Numbered from the stretch's first letter, positions 48,890 through 58,166 are shown. The stretch is DNA of 64,000 bases from CSP1-1 sp035620615 (GCA_035620615.1 DASPGM010000010.1:62001-126000); one strand, 5' to 3'. The notes: generated from the letters alone by a model not told the origin. A program made the numbers and translations.

Positions 48890-50158
48890 TCAAATACCCT
48901 CAGATGTATGTGGGAGGATTTTCTTAATACGTATTGCCGTTGGTAAATTTTTAGCAACTTTCTCAACTACTATCAATAAAGATTCAATTTGTAATTTATC
49001 TCCAACTTTGGGAATATCTTGTAATCTTGCATGTAATAAGCCATTTAATGTAGAATAATCATCACCTGGAGGAATTGATGTTTTGAAAATGTCGTTAATT
49101 TGATCTATTTCTATGTCTCCATTTGCAATTATAGTATTATCATCTACTTTTTCAAAAAAGATTTTCTTTACATCAGTTTCATCACCTATCTCACCAACAA
49201 TTTCTTCAATAAGATCCTCTAAAGTAACCACACCTTCAACTCCACCAAATTCATCCACAACAATTGCCATATGAGTAGATCTAGCCTGCATCTCTCTGAG
49301 AAGAACACTAATCAATTTTTCTTGGGATACATAGATTGGCTCTCGCACTAACTCTCGTAATTTCTTTTTTGAAAGTTCTGGTTCTTTTAGATGGGCAAAA
49401 ATATCTCTAATATGTAATATTCCTAAAATGTCATCTCGATTTTTTCCATAAATTGGTATTCGAGAATGTCCACTGTTGTAAATAGAGTCAGCGGCATCAT
49501 CAAGTGTCATATCTCCATGTAGAGCAAATAATTTAGTTCTTGGAGTCATTACAGAACGAATCACTGTATCATCAAATTTTAGCGCACCTGTAACTAAATC
49601 CCTTTCATGTTTTTCTATTGCTTCATCTTTGTGACCTTGTTCTACAATTCCCATAATGTCTGCTTCAGTGAGAGCTGGAGGATGGTAGCTACTTCCAGTA
49701 ATTCGAATAATTCCTCGAGTTATTCTTTCCAAAATCCAAACTGCTGGATAAAAAACATAACTAAATACCAACAAAATTCTACTCCATTTTAAAGAAATTT
49801 TAGTAGCATTTGCATTACAATACGTTTTTGGAGTTACTTCTCCAAAAATAATTATTAGAAATGTCATTATTCCAACTGCAATTCCAAGACCATTTTCTCC
49901 AAAAATTTCGATTGATACTACTGTTGCTAAAGAAGCTGAGCCAACATTAACTAAATTATTTCCAAGATTAACACTAGACATCATCCATCCTGGATTAGAC
50001 TTTAATTTTTGTAGTGTTTTAGCGCCCTTTACCTTTTCTTTTACTAATCTTGCGATAGTAGCATTGGTAGTACTTACTAGAGCTACTTCTAGTCCACTAA
50101 AAAAACCAGATAGACCAATTAATGCTGCAAGGGCAGCTAACTCAAATTCTAGAGCCAA
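48890..50158 (-). CDS. DUF21/CBS/CorC-domain membrane protein
   Basis: 422 aa. N-terminal DUF21 domain with four membrane segments (~1-165), two CBS motifs (~200-320: FALHGDMTLDDAADSIY, STHMAIVVDEFGGVEGVVT with LEDLIEEIVGEIGDE), and a C-terminal CorC/TlyC transporter-associated domain (~335-415: NGDIEIDQINDIF). Family members act in Mg2+ or Co2+ efflux or are called hemolysin-like. Probably divalent metal homeostasis. Confidence 0.9.
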   Translation of the reverse strand: MALEFELAALAALIGLSGFFSGLEVALVSTTNATIARLVKEKVKGAKTLQKLKSNPGWMMSSVNLGNNLVNVGSASLATVVSIEIFGENGLGIAVGIMTFLIIIFGEVTPKTYCNANATKISLKWSRILLVFSYVFYPAVWILERITRGIIRITGSSYHPPALTEADIMGIVEQGHKDEAIEKHERDLVTGALKFDDTVIRSVMTPRTKLFALHGDMTLDDAADSIYNSGHSRIPIYGKNRDDILGILHIRDIFAHLKEPELSKKKLRELVREPIYVSQEKLISVLLREMQARSTHMAIVVDEFGGVEGVVTLEDLIEEIVGEIGDETDVKKIFFEKVDDNTIIANGDIEIDQINDIFKTSIPPGDDYSTLNGLLHARLQDIPKVGDKLQIESLLIVVEKVAKNLPTAIRIKKILPHTSEGI

Positions 50159-50381
50159 AACGTCTGAGTAACTTTATCCGTAATTTCATATAAGCTTTCA
50201 TAAGATCTAGTAACTGTAAGTATCATTAATTTAAGAGGCAAAATGTAAAATCCAAAAATCAATTAATTCCTTCTCTTTGAGACATTTTACAAAAAAAATC
50301 CGATGCTTTCATTCTAAATAATTCTTGAATCTCAATATTTGACTGGGTCTTATCAATATTGTGCTAATAGATGAAATTTAA

Positions 50382-50456
50382 TGGGCCCACAGGGATTTGA
50401 ACCCTGGACCTTCGCCGTGTAAGGGCGACGTCATAACCGAACTGGACCATGAGCCC
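50382..50456 (-). tRNA. tRNA-Val (anticodon UAC)
   Basis: 75 nt including discriminator A. Acceptor GGGCTCA/TGGGCCC (one T-G wobble), anticodon stem TCGCC/GGCGA with loop CTTACAC giving anticodon TAC (codon GUA). T-arm CAGGG-TTCAAAT-CCCTG. No intron; CCA not encoded. The remaining sequence between the flanking genes (50159-50541) shows no other gene. Confidence 0.97.
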
Positions 50457-50479
50457 AGCAAAGTACCTTGTTAAAAACC

Positions 50480-50487
50480 ATTTAAAC
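50480..50487 (-). promoter_or_regulatory. TATA box for tRNA-Val
   Basis: GTTTAAAT on the minus strand is centred about 28 nt upstream of the tRNA-Val 5' end, the expected TATA distance for a short leader. Confidence 0.45.
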
Positions 50488-50541
50488 TTTGAGAATCAAT
50501 AAAATAAAAAATTAGAAATGTGAACAGTTTCAAAATATATC

Positions 50542-51564
50542 ATGACCGATATTACATTTTTTTCTAGTCCAATAGGTCTAGGACATGTCACAAGAGATTT
50601 TGCAATTGCTCAAAATCTAAAAGAAATTCCAATTAAATTTGTAACAGGTAACTCGGCTGCAGGATTTCTTAATCAATTAGAAGTTAATGTTAAAGATGTT
50701 TACATCCCACCAAAATTTGTTATCAAAAATGGATTGTTACAAAATTCATTGATTTGGCTCTGGCAATATTACAAATATTATAAAGATTGTAAGGAAATTG
50801 CCTCAAGGATAATTAAAGAAGAAGAACCAAAAATAGTTGTAAGTGATGAAGATTTTGCATCACTTACAATTGCACAAAAACAAAATTTACCTACAATACT
50901 AATTACAGATATTCTAGAAACCAGATTTACAAAAGGAATTGGCTCTATAATCGAGCGAAAAATGAATCATTCTATGAAAGATATTATGAAAAAATGTAAT
51001 GTTATTATTTTACCTGAAGAAGGAGTTGATGAGGATAACATAATACGAGTAGGTCCAATTGTAAGAAATGTAGAAAGTACGAGGGAAGAATTAAGAAAAA
51101 AGTTTTCTTTTAATAAAAAAACCATCGTAGTAAGCGTTGGCGGTACAGATGCAGGAGAATTTTTAATTGAAAAAACAGTCGAGTCTTATCCAAAAATAAA
51201 AGAAGATGTGGAATTAATAATTGTTACAGGACCGTCATTGAATAAAAACTATGGAGAAGATATTAGGAATTTTGGATTTGTAAATAATTTGCATGAGATA
51301 ATTTTTGCAGCTGATCTAATTATATCACTTGGAGGAAGAACTACAATTGATGAATCAAAATCATATGGAACTCCTGGGATTTTTATTCCAATTAAGAATC
51401 ACTTTGAGCAAGAAAATAATGCATTAAGGGAAGGTTTTTCGTATGATGATATAAATAATTTAGAAAAATTAATTTTCGAAAAACTGGTTGAAAAACGGAA
51501 TCCAAAAAATTATTATGGTGCAAAAAAAGCGGCTGACATTATTAGCAGCACTTTTCCTAAATGA
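50542..51564 (+). CDS. Glycosyltransferase, GT28 (MurG-like) fold
   Basis: 340 aa GT-B enzyme. N-terminal GHVTRDFAIAQNL resembles the GHxxR motif of GT28, and the C-terminal half has the nucleotide-sugar part: VVSVGGTDAGEFLIE (~195), ISLGGRTTIDESKSYGTPGIFIP (~260-285) and HFEQENNA. It likely transfers a sugar to a lipid or protein for the cell surface; donor and acceptor unknown. Stands alone between a tRNA and aspartate kinase. Confidence 0.8.
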   Translation: MTDITFFSSPIGLGHVTRDFAIAQNLKEIPIKFVTGNSAAGFLNQLEVNVKDVYIPPKFVIKNGLLQNSLIWLWQYYKYYKDCKEIASRIIKEEEPKIVVSDEDFASLTIAQKQNLPTILITDILETRFTKGIGSIIERKMNHSMKDIMKKCNVIILPEEGVDEDNIIRVGPIVRNVESTREELRKKFSFNKKTIVVSVGGTDAGEFLIEKTVESYPKIKEDVELIIVTGPSLNKNYGEDIRNFGFVNNLHEIIFAADLIISLGGRTTIDESKSYGTPGIFIPIKNHFEQENNALREGFSYDDINNLEKLIFEKLVEKRNPKNYYGAKKAADIISSTFPK

Positions 51565-51632
51565 AATTAATGGATTATTATAATTCGGAAACCAATAGTT
51601 AATACAGGATTATTATTTTTTAATATAATGAT

Positions 51633-53048
51633 TTGACTAAACTAATTATAGCAAAGTTTGGAGGAAGTGCTATTGGTGCAGATGGGCTTTCAATACCAAT
51701 TATTATACAAAGAATTAATTCTTTAATACAAAATTCAAAAATAATTGTAGTTTGTTCTGCTCCACTCACAATAGAAAATGGAGTAGTAAGATCTCTGACT
51801 GATATTGTTCTAGAGTTAGGAAGAAAGTCAGAACAAGGACAAGTAGTAAGACTTGATCAGATAAAAAATGCTTATGAAAAAATTCTTGAATTAGTAAGTT
51901 CAGATTATCAAGAAGAATGTAAAAAAGTAATTGATTCATTTTTAGAAAAATCAAGAATTTCCTTAGAAAATGCAAGACAGACAGGAGTTTTTGCAGATGA
52001 AATTCGTTCAAAAGCACTTGCCAATTCAGGGGAACTTCTTATGGCTAATGTAATGGATTTTATTTTTAAAAGCCAAGGAATCAAATCTGCGGTAGTAGAT
52101 ATAGATTCATGGCCCATAATTACTGATAATAACATTGAATCAACAAATTTTCTTTTATCAAAATCAATTGAAAAATTAGATTCACTTGAAAAATTACTGC
52201 AAGAAAATGATGTAGTTACGATTGGTGGCTTTATTGGAAAAACTTCTGATGGGATAATTACTACATTTGAGAGAGGTGGTTCGGATAGAACTGCCGCTGA
52301 TTTAGGAATCCTTCTTCATAAAAAATATGAAATTATTATTGATTTTGAAAAAGATAATTCGGTAGTTTCTGCAGATCCTAAAATGGTAAGTGAGGATTTA
52401 ACTGAAATAAATCAACTCTCATACAATGAAGCCAGACTAGCAGGTATGTTTGGAATGAAGATTTTGGATCCAATTGCAATTAAGGAAATTGTTGAACATG
52501 GAGTTGATATGCCAATAATAATTACTAATATGAAAAATCCAACAAAAATTACAACTATAAAACGAACTCCAGATAATAAAAATGGTCATCCATTAAAAAT
52601 TGTTACAGGAAAAAAAAATTGTGCGATTTTAAGAATTGAAACCGAATATGTTCATAAATTATTGGGATCACTAAATAATGAGAAACGTTATAGTGAATTT
52701 GTTATATTATCTCCATTCATAAAAGATGGAATTGAATTTACAAGAATATTATTTCTTGATGGAGATTATGTAAAACGAAATGAAAAATATATTTTAGGAT
52801 TTGATCCACTTGCTACTATTACCTATAATCGAGGTGTAATTACTCTCATCGGAGATGAAATGTGGAGAGTACAACAAATTGCTTCAAAATCAAGTGCAAG
52901 AATAGGTGAGGCAGGTTTGAACATTTTGAATATGGATGCACAAGAAGAAACTTCAAGAATAATTATAGTAATTGAAGACTCTGGCGACAATATAGAAAGA
53001 GCAATTAAAGCAGTTCACAAAGAAAGAGCAAAAATTCAGTTTGTTTAA
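51633..53048 (+). CDS. lysC: Aspartate kinase
   Basis: 471 aa. N-terminal kinase: KFGGSAIGADG, GGFIGKTSDGIITTFERGGSD (~200-220), AARLAGMFGMKILD-like segment; C-terminal regulatory region with two ACT repeats (~310-471), including SSARIGEAGLNILNMDAQEE. Phosphorylates aspartate, the first step to lysine, threonine and methionine. The ACT repeats usually carry feedback control. Start TTG 51633. Confidence 0.92.
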   Translation: MTKLIIAKFGGSAIGADGLSIPIIIQRINSLIQNSKIIVVCSAPLTIENGVVRSLTDIVLELGRKSEQGQVVRLDQIKNAYEKILELVSSDYQEECKKVIDSFLEKSRISLENARQTGVFADEIRSKALANSGELLMANVMDFIFKSQGIKSAVVDIDSWPIITDNNIESTNFLLSKSIEKLDSLEKLLQENDVVTIGGFIGKTSDGIITTFERGGSDRTAADLGILLHKKYEIIIDFEKDNSVVSADPKMVSEDLTEINQLSYNEARLAGMFGMKILDPIAIKEIVEHGVDMPIIITNMKNPTKITTIKRTPDNKNGHPLKIVTGKKNCAILRIETEYVHKLLGSLNNEKRYSEFVILSPFIKDGIEFTRILFLDGDYVKRNEKYILGFDPLATITYNRGVITLIGDEMWRVQQIASKSSARIGEAGLNILNMDAQEETSRIIIVIEDSGDNIERAIKAVHKERAKIQFV

Positions 53049-53144
53049 AAATTAACTAGTTTGGCCCTACGGGTTTTCACCAGTAGTGCCAAAATGGGTT
53101 TGTTCTTGGACCGTCATCTAGAATCAGTCCGGCGTTACCCAAAA
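53048..53144 (-). ncRNA. Candidate two-hairpin RNA, H/ACA-like with kink-loop
   Basis: Read on the minus strand, TGGGT (53141-53137) pairs with ACCCA (53100-53096) and GGAC (53130-53127) with GTCC (53111-53108). Unpaired 6- and 7-nt strands (53136-53131 and 53107-53101) between them would form a pocket. The apical loop has TGA and GATGA on opposite strands, a kink-loop pattern for L7Ae. A second hairpin pairs TTTGGC (53094-53089) with GCCAAA (53066-53061). A TATA-like AATTATAA lies about 20 nt upstream (53161-53168) and T5 follows at 53052-53048. A clear 3' ACA box is missing, so the class is tentative. Confidence 0.45.
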
Positions 53145-53198
53145 CACGCTTACTATCTGTTATAATTCATAGTATTTAGAGCTGATCTATATAGTCTA

Positions 53199-53411
53199 TT
53201 AAGGAAGGCCTTCAGTAGAGTACCAAAAAACCAATCCACTACCAATGAGAATATACCATTTGTAATTTCTTTTATCAAGAAATATTTTTGGAGAACCAAG
53301 TTCCTCATTATTTTTGGTAGTTGAGCGAATCTTTCTCATCTGAAAAGCTTGACCAATTAATCCAATCATGACTAATCCAATTGCAAGAACTGGTATAATC
53401 CACTCTTCCAT
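53199..53411 (-). CDS. Small membrane protein, two helices
   Basis: 70 aa. Hydrophobic segments at ~4-22 (WIIPVLAIGLVMIGLIGQAF) and ~52-66 (WYILIGSGLVFWYS), with a charged loop between. Not recognised. It is upstream of the candidate RNA on the same strand; a 235-bp AT-rich gap with no gene separates it from ilvE. Confidence 0.6.
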   Translation of the reverse strand: MEEWIIPVLAIGLVMIGLIGQAFQMRKIRSTTKNNEELGSPKIFLDKRNYKWYILIGSGLVFWYSTEGLP

Positions 53412-53646
53412 GAAATTATTAAATGATTCATCTATTTAGGGCTGTTTAAAATATTCATTACAAAAAACATATACAGAATTTATTAATCTTAATTTCTAAA
53501 TAAACTGAATTATTTTTGTATTCTTATTTATATGAGTAAATCCATAAAGCAATAAAATCAATGAAGTAACTGTTAGAATAAAAACATGACATATATGAAT
53601 AAAAACCTGCCAATTCTTTAAATTAGTAGAATAAATTGAATTTCAT

Positions 53647-54561
53647 ATGAAAGAAGTAGGTAAAATTTGGATGAATGGAAAACTCGTACCATTCAAAAAT
53701 GCTAAGGTACATGTCTTAACTCATGCACTACATTATTCAACTGCAATTTTTGAGGGAATAAGATGTTATAATACTCCTAAAGGTTCAGCAATTTTTCGTT
53801 TACAAGAACATGTAGATAGATTTTTCAATTCTGCAAAAATGTATTCTATGAAAATGCAATATAATAAAAAACAAATTTCGGATGCAATTATTAAAACAGT
53901 AAAAAATAGTACATTGACTGAATGTTACATTCGACCCATTGCATATTACGGATATGGAGAAATGGGCCTCACCCCTACTCAGAATAAAGTAGATGTAGCA
54001 ATAGCGTGCTGGCCATGGAAAATGGGCGAATCAAAAGCAGGAAAATTCTCAGGAGCTAGATGTAAAATTTCAAGTTGGATAAGAATTGATTCTGCAGCAC
54101 AACCAATGAAGGCAAAGGCTGCATCAAATTATGCTAATGCTGCCCTAGCACGTGTAGAAGCACTAAATGAAGGATATGATGAAGCTATAATGCTAAACAA
54201 TCAAGGAAAAATTGCTGAAGGAAGTGCAGAAAACATTTTTGTTTTAAAAAATGACCAAATTATTACTCCTCCATTAACTGCAGGGGTTTTAGAAGGAATA
54301 ACAAGAGATAGTGTTATTCAGATCATTAAGGAAAGTGGAATGGAAGTAATTGAAGCAGATTTGGACAGAGAAGACCTATACATTGCGGATGAGGTTTTCA
54401 TGACAGGAACTGCTGCAGAGGTAAAATCTGTGACCACAATAGATCAGGCAATCATAGGTAATGGAAAGCCGGGAAAGGTAACCAAGGCACTACAAAAATC
54501 ATTTACAGATGTAACTATGGGAAAGGATGACCGATTCCTACACTGGCTCAAATATATCTAG
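53647..54561 (+). CDS. ilvE: Branched-chain amino acid aminotransferase
   Basis: 304 aa fold type IV PLP enzyme. Starts KIWMNGKLVPFKNAKVHVL, contains FEGIRCYNT, the PLP Lys region in MKAKAASNYANAALA, and the terminal GEGSAENIF-like and AGVLEGITRDSVI stretches. It makes or degrades Leu, Ile and Val. Full length for the family. Alternative D-amino-acid aminotransferase function is less likely from the loop sequences. Confidence 0.93.
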   Translation: MKEVGKIWMNGKLVPFKNAKVHVLTHALHYSTAIFEGIRCYNTPKGSAIFRLQEHVDRFFNSAKMYSMKMQYNKKQISDAIIKTVKNSTLTECYIRPIAYYGYGEMGLTPTQNKVDVAIACWPWKMGESKAGKFSGARCKISSWIRIDSAAQPMKAKAASNYANAALARVEALNEGYDEAIMLNNQGKIAEGSAENIFVLKNDQIITPPLTAGVLEGITRDSVIQIIKESGMEVIEADLDREDLYIADEVFMTGTAAEVKSVTTIDQAIIGNGKPGKVTKALQKSFTDVTMGKDDRFLHWLKYI

Positions 54562-54601
54562 AATTAGGTTTTTTACTGAAAAAACACATAGACTAGTGGT
54601 T

Positions 54602-54766
54602 ATGAAATCTTGCTCTTCAGATGATTCCTCCCTTGAGATATGTTGGTTTTGTAAGAAAGGTAGACATGAGGAATGTATGGTGCACATGCCAGTGGATGGA
54701 AAATCAGAAGGTCCACATGACTGTGCTTTTGATACAAAATTAATTCCATGCAAATGTACACATTAG
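54602..54766 (+). CDS. Cys-rich small protein, 54 aa
   Basis: 54 aa from ATG 54602 (MKSCSSDDSSLEI). Seven cysteines and several histidines: CWFC, EECMVHM, HDCAF and CKCTH, suggesting metal binding or a treble-clef-like fold. The upstream part of the frame overlaps ilvE out of phase. Not recognised; 40 bp after ilvE. Confidence 0.5.
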   Translation: MKSCSSDDSSLEICWFCKKGRHEECMVHMPVDGKSEGPHDCAFDTKLIPCKCTH

Positions 54767-54797
54767 TAACAAATACGAGAAGAATCAAGGGAGTTTG

Positions 54798-55364
54798 ATG
54801 GTATATGACACAGATTATTGGAACAAGTACACAGATAATAATAAATCAAAAAACAGTTTAGAATTTGCTAAATTCATTCATGATTTAGCTACATCTCTTA
54901 GGGTTAACAAAATTTTGGAGGTTGGATGTAATATCGGAAATGATTTACAAGGATTTACAGAAAATTTTGAAGTAAACGGATTAGACCTAAATGAACATGC
55001 TTTAGATATTGCTAAAAAGAGCTTTCCATTATTCAAATTTAAAAATGGGACCATAACTGAAATTCCATATGAAGATTCGTCAATGGATTTTGTTTTTACA
55101 CATAATGTACTAAATTACATAAATGAAACAGAAATGGAAAAGGCAATAAATGAATTGTACAGAGTATCAAGAAAATACATTCTTAATTGTGAATTATTTG
55201 ATGAATATGAAAGCAAAATAGATAATTCTGGCATAGCTTCATGGAAAAGAAATGTCTATAAAAGATGGTTAAATTTTAAAGTAAAAATTATCAGTGATGT
55301 AGATATGCATGAAGATATTGAATCACAGAAACCAAGATTTACTTTGGTACGCAAGATTTCATAA
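54798..55364 (+). CDS. SAM-dependent methyltransferase (class I)
   Basis: 188 aa. Motif I ILEVGCNIGNDLQGF (near 38-50), acidic NGLDLNEHAL and IPYEDSSMDFVFTHNVLNYI as motif post II. ATG at 54798; a TTG one codon earlier is also possible. Substrate unknown. The next feature is the convergent tRNA-Lys. Confidence 0.85.
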   Translation: MVYDTDYWNKYTDNNKSKNSLEFAKFIHDLATSLRVNKILEVGCNIGNDLQGFTENFEVNGLDLNEHALDIAKKSFPLFKFKNGTITEIPYEDSSMDFVFTHNVLNYINETEMEKAINELYRVSRKYILNCELFDEYESKIDNSGIASWKRNVYKRWLNFKVKIISDVDMHEDIESQKPRFTLVRKIS

Positions 55365-55367
55365 AAG

Positions 55368-55441
55368 CGGGTCTAGAGGGATTCGAACCCTCGACAGCCG
55401 GATTAAGAGTCCGGTGCTCTACCTGGCTGAGCCATAGACCC
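55368..55441 (-). tRNA. tRNA-Lys (anticodon CUU)
   Basis: 74 nt with discriminator G. Acceptor GGGTCTA/TAGACCC perfect, D-arm GCTC/GAGC, anticodon stem CCGGA/TCCGG with loop CTCTTAA giving CTT, T-arm GAGGG-TTCGAAT-CCCTC. A TATA-like ATTAATAAC lies ~25 nt upstream (55465-55474). Confidence 0.97.
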
Positions 55442-55493
55442 CGAATTAGCAAACGCTAGAGTCGTTATTAATCTTGAGATGAAATAAAATAAT

Positions 55494-56096
55494 TTAATTT
55501 TGAATTTTTGTCTCGATTTCGTTATATTTTTCAAGAATTGCATTAAGTACAGTTGAAACTGGAACGTTGTTCATCTTTTGTTTTTCAGCTAGAAGTTTCT
55601 GATATGCATCTAGCGTAATGTAAACTGGGATAGAACCATTTCCTTCCAATAAACCTCTGACCTTGAATAATGCAGTTTCCATTCCTCTTTCAGCAGATTT
55701 TGCAAACTTGGCTTTGTTAATTATTGCACCTAGAGGTCCAAAAGGCATCACATAATCTACTGTCATTGTAACTTTGGTTAAGTTATCTGATAGAGATTTG
55801 AATTCAGTTTTAATTTGCCATTTCTTAAATGGTCCCTTTATCATTTTTGCAGAGATTCTCTCTTCTCGTTCAAATTCAGTGGTTTCACAATCCCATTCTA
55901 ATCTTTTACCGCTAAAGTCAGCAATAACTCGAAAAGTAGTTCCAACTCCCATTCCTGCCTTAATGTCCATAGGAATTACAGTCATGCCAACCCCCTTGTC
56001 ACTCATTTGATCAGAAACATGTTCGGGTCTTGCAAAATAGGTAAATACTGCATTAACTGGAACTTTGATATCAATAGATTTGCTAATGACAGTCAA
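55494..56096 (-). CDS. SRPBCC domain fused to C-terminal RHH-like segment
   Basis: 200 aa. Residues 1-148 are an SRPBCC (polyketide cyclase/START-like) domain: ISKSIDIKVPVNAVFTYFARPEHVS and KVTMTVDYVMPFGPLGAIINK. The last ~45 residues (SIPVYITLDAYQKLLAEKQKMNN then PVSTVLNAILEKYNE) look like a ribbon-helix-helix. Ligand and role unknown. The fusion suggests DNA binding gated by a hydrophobic ligand, which is inference. Confidence 0.72.
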   Translation of the reverse strand: MTVISKSIDIKVPVNAVFTYFARPEHVSDQMSDKGVGMTVIPMDIKAGMGVGTTFRVIADFSGKRLEWDCETTEFEREERISAKMIKGPFKKWQIKTEFKSLSDNLTKVTMTVDYVMPFGPLGAIINKAKFAKSAERGMETALFKVRGLLEGNGSIPVYITLDAYQKLLAEKQKMNNVPVSTVLNAILEKYNEIETKIQN

Positions 56097-56188
56097 CGTT
56101 TGGTTGTTTTGTCGGTCTGAATTTAAAGCTTTTGTAAGTTTTCACTAAAAATTCTTTTTACATTATATTAGCTAAAATTGTCTTTAGG

Positions 56189-56719
56189 ATGAAAATGATA
56201 AAGTGGGGACAGATTTTTGTTTTAGTTTTTTTGGTTTTATTTTCCTTTTCTACAATTTATGAGGTTCATGGACATTCTATGTTTAATTCTGCAGAATCAA
56301 CTATTGGAGAATACAGAGTTCAGATCGCTACCCTCCCAGAAATTCCTATTACCGGATCTCCGATGAAGATTCTTTTTAGAGTTACAGACCTTGACTATAA
56401 TGAGGTAGATAGGTTTACCATGGGTGTTAGAATTTTTTACAATGATTTACAGATCGATGCCATATCTCCTAAATCTCATGAAGGGGGACATTGGGAGATG
56501 GATTACGTTCTAGAAAAATCAGGAATTCATATTTTTAGAGTTGATTTGTATGATGTTGCAAAAGACGGTGGGGTTTTAACATATATCTTTAATATCAGTA
56601 CTCAAAATCCATTTGGATATGTTTTCATATTTTCAATTGCTGCAGGCTCAATAGGGTTTGTGGGAATTCTTTGTTATATTTACATGCCAAGAATTCTAAA
56701 ATTCCTTACTAAAGCTTAG
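56189..56719 (+). CDS. Membrane-anchored extracytoplasmic protein
   Basis: 176 aa. Signal peptide or anchor ~1-28 (FVLVFLVLFSFSTIYEVHG), an extracytoplasmic beta-rich domain (~30-140, IATLPEIPITGSPMKILFRVTD), and a C-terminal TM helix (~143-165). It converges on the oxidase operon, overlapping ctaA by 11 bp. The Ig-like appearance recalls copper-associated YtkA/FixH-like domains but this is not certain. Confidence 0.65.
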   Translation: MKMIKWGQIFVLVFLVLFSFSTIYEVHGHSMFNSAESTIGEYRVQIATLPEIPITGSPMKILFRVTDLDYNEVDRFTMGVRIFYNDLQIDAISPKSHEGGHWEMDYVLEKSGIHIFRVDLYDVAKDGGVLTYIFNISTQNPFGYVFIFSIAAGSIGFVGILCYIYMPRILKFLTKA

Positions 56720-57152
56720 TTTGTATTGTTTCTTTTCCTAATCTAAATGCAAACAGTGTAGTTAAAAGAACCATTGCAAATAGAAGAATTCCAATTCCTA
56801 AATGAATCGCCACCAAGAGGGCTTGTAACTTAAGATCTATAACTAGTGCACCCAGAGTAATTTGGGTTATTACGAAAATTCCAGCTAATAATCCTGTAAG
56901 TTTAATTTGCTTAGTAGAATTTTTTGTAAACCAGGAAATAACTGCTGTTGCAATAATTAATGCACCAGCTGTTGCTGCAATAGTCCTATGGGTCCATTCG
57001 ATAAGATATTGTTCAGTGGGAAACAAACCACTTGGGCATAAAGGCCAATCGGGGCAAGTTAGCCCCAATCCTGCTGAAGATACATACCCTCCAATAAACA
57101 TTAACGAATACAAAACTATTAGCGATGTTAATGACAGATATTTTAAAACCAA
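56709..57152 (-). CDS. ctaA: Short haem A synthase (CtaA/COX15 family)
   Basis: 147 aa with four predicted helices. Motifs GGYVSSAGLGLTCPDWPLCPSG and EWTHRTIAATAG carry the haem-ligand His. Archaeal CtaA proteins are half the length of bacterial ones (which have eight helices) and act as dimers. It converts haem O to haem A for the adjacent oxidase. It is the last gene of the operon and converges on 56189-56719. Confidence 0.88.
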   Translation of the reverse strand: MVLKYLSLTSLIVLYSLMFIGGYVSSAGLGLTCPDWPLCPSGLFPTEQYLIEWTHRTIAATAGALIIATAVISWFTKNSTKQIKLTGLLAGIFVITQITLGALVIDLKLQALLVAIHLGIGILLFAMVLLTTLFAFRLGKETIQTKL

Positions 57153-57165
57153 GATTCTCTAAAAC

Positions 57166-58158
57166 CTAATTTACTTTAATTTTTCCTGTCATCCATGGGT
57201 GAACCATACAATAATAGTTGTATTCACCTGAATTTTCAAAGGTATAAGAAAATGTTGTACCTGCCATAAACAGACTGCTATCAAATGTTCCATCTGGTCC
57301 ACCATCTGGTGTGCCGCTTGTAACAGTATGGGCAGCTGAGTCATCATTACTCCATGTTACAGTTTGACCAACAGATACTGTAACTTCGTATGGAATATAA
57401 CATTGATTAGTTTCATCGCATCCAGGAACAGAAGATCCTGATAGAACAGAAATTGTTCCGGTAAATGCCTCCATTGTAATAGGTTCATCTGGTTGTTTAG
57501 CTTCTTCTGTAACAATCATTTCTGGAACTGGTTCGGTTTCTTGTGGCGATATGGCCGGTTGTGCAGTTGGCTCTATCTGCATATTCTCAGATTCTGCAGC
57601 TACGTTACCTACAACAATTTGTCCAACCATTCCTTGTAATCTATGACCAGGAACGGTACAGATGTAATAATATATTCCTTCTTTACTTGGAATAAAATTA
57701 GATTGTCCACTCTCTCCAGGTTTTAATGGATTACTTCCACTTGCAACATTAGAACCTGGGATAATACCAGCAAATCCTTCGGTTTCAATTGTTACACCAA
57801 AGGCATGAAAAGATTTTCCAGTGTTCTTAACATCGAAGATGATTTTATCCCCAACTTCTGCAGTTATTGTTGGATTGTTCCCAGGTTCCCCAGGTAATGC
57901 ATTAAAAGCTAGTGTTCTAAAATCAGATGATTCCACAAAATTCAAAGTAACTGGAATTTCTTTTCCAGTAAAAGCAGCTGGTGCTTCAACTTTTAAGTCA
58001 CCACCTGCAGCTGGTATAGTTCCTGAAATCCAATAATCCCACATACCGAAGAAGATTACACCCCCAACAATACAAATTCCCAACATAATTGCCATCATAT
58101 TTGCAGTTCTTCTTGAAGATGTTCTGTAAATTGGTGAAACGTTTTCTAAATGACTCAT
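57166..58158 (-). CDS. Membrane-anchored protein with two cupredoxin domains
   Basis: 330 aa. TM ~21-39. First cupredoxin (~95-180) with ligands H118 (SFHAFGV), C167, H172 and M177 (YICTVPGHRLQGM). Pro/Glu linker ~185-230. Second cupredoxin with H277 (AAHTV), C317, H320 and M323 (YCMVHPWM), nearly identical in motif to the C-terminal domain of the 19318 protein. It lies 9 bp after coxA, so it probably delivers electrons to the oxidase in place of cytochrome c. Confidence 0.9.
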   Translation of the reverse strand: MSHLENVSPIYRTSSRRTANMMAIMLGICIVGGVIFFGMWDYWISGTIPAAGGDLKVEAPAAFTGKEIPVTLNFVESSDFRTLAFNALPGEPGNNPTITAEVGDKIIFDVKNTGKSFHAFGVTIETEGFAGIIPGSNVASGSNPLKPGESGQSNFIPSKEGIYYYICTVPGHRLQGMVGQIVVGNVAAESENMQIEPTAQPAISPQETEPVPEMIVTEEAKQPDEPITMEAFTGTISVLSGSSVPGCDETNQCYIPYEVTVSVGQTVTWSNDDSAAHTVTSGTPDGGPDGTFDSSLFMAGTTFSYTFENSGEYNYYCMVHPWMTGKIKVN

Positions 58159-58166
58159 TTTATCTC

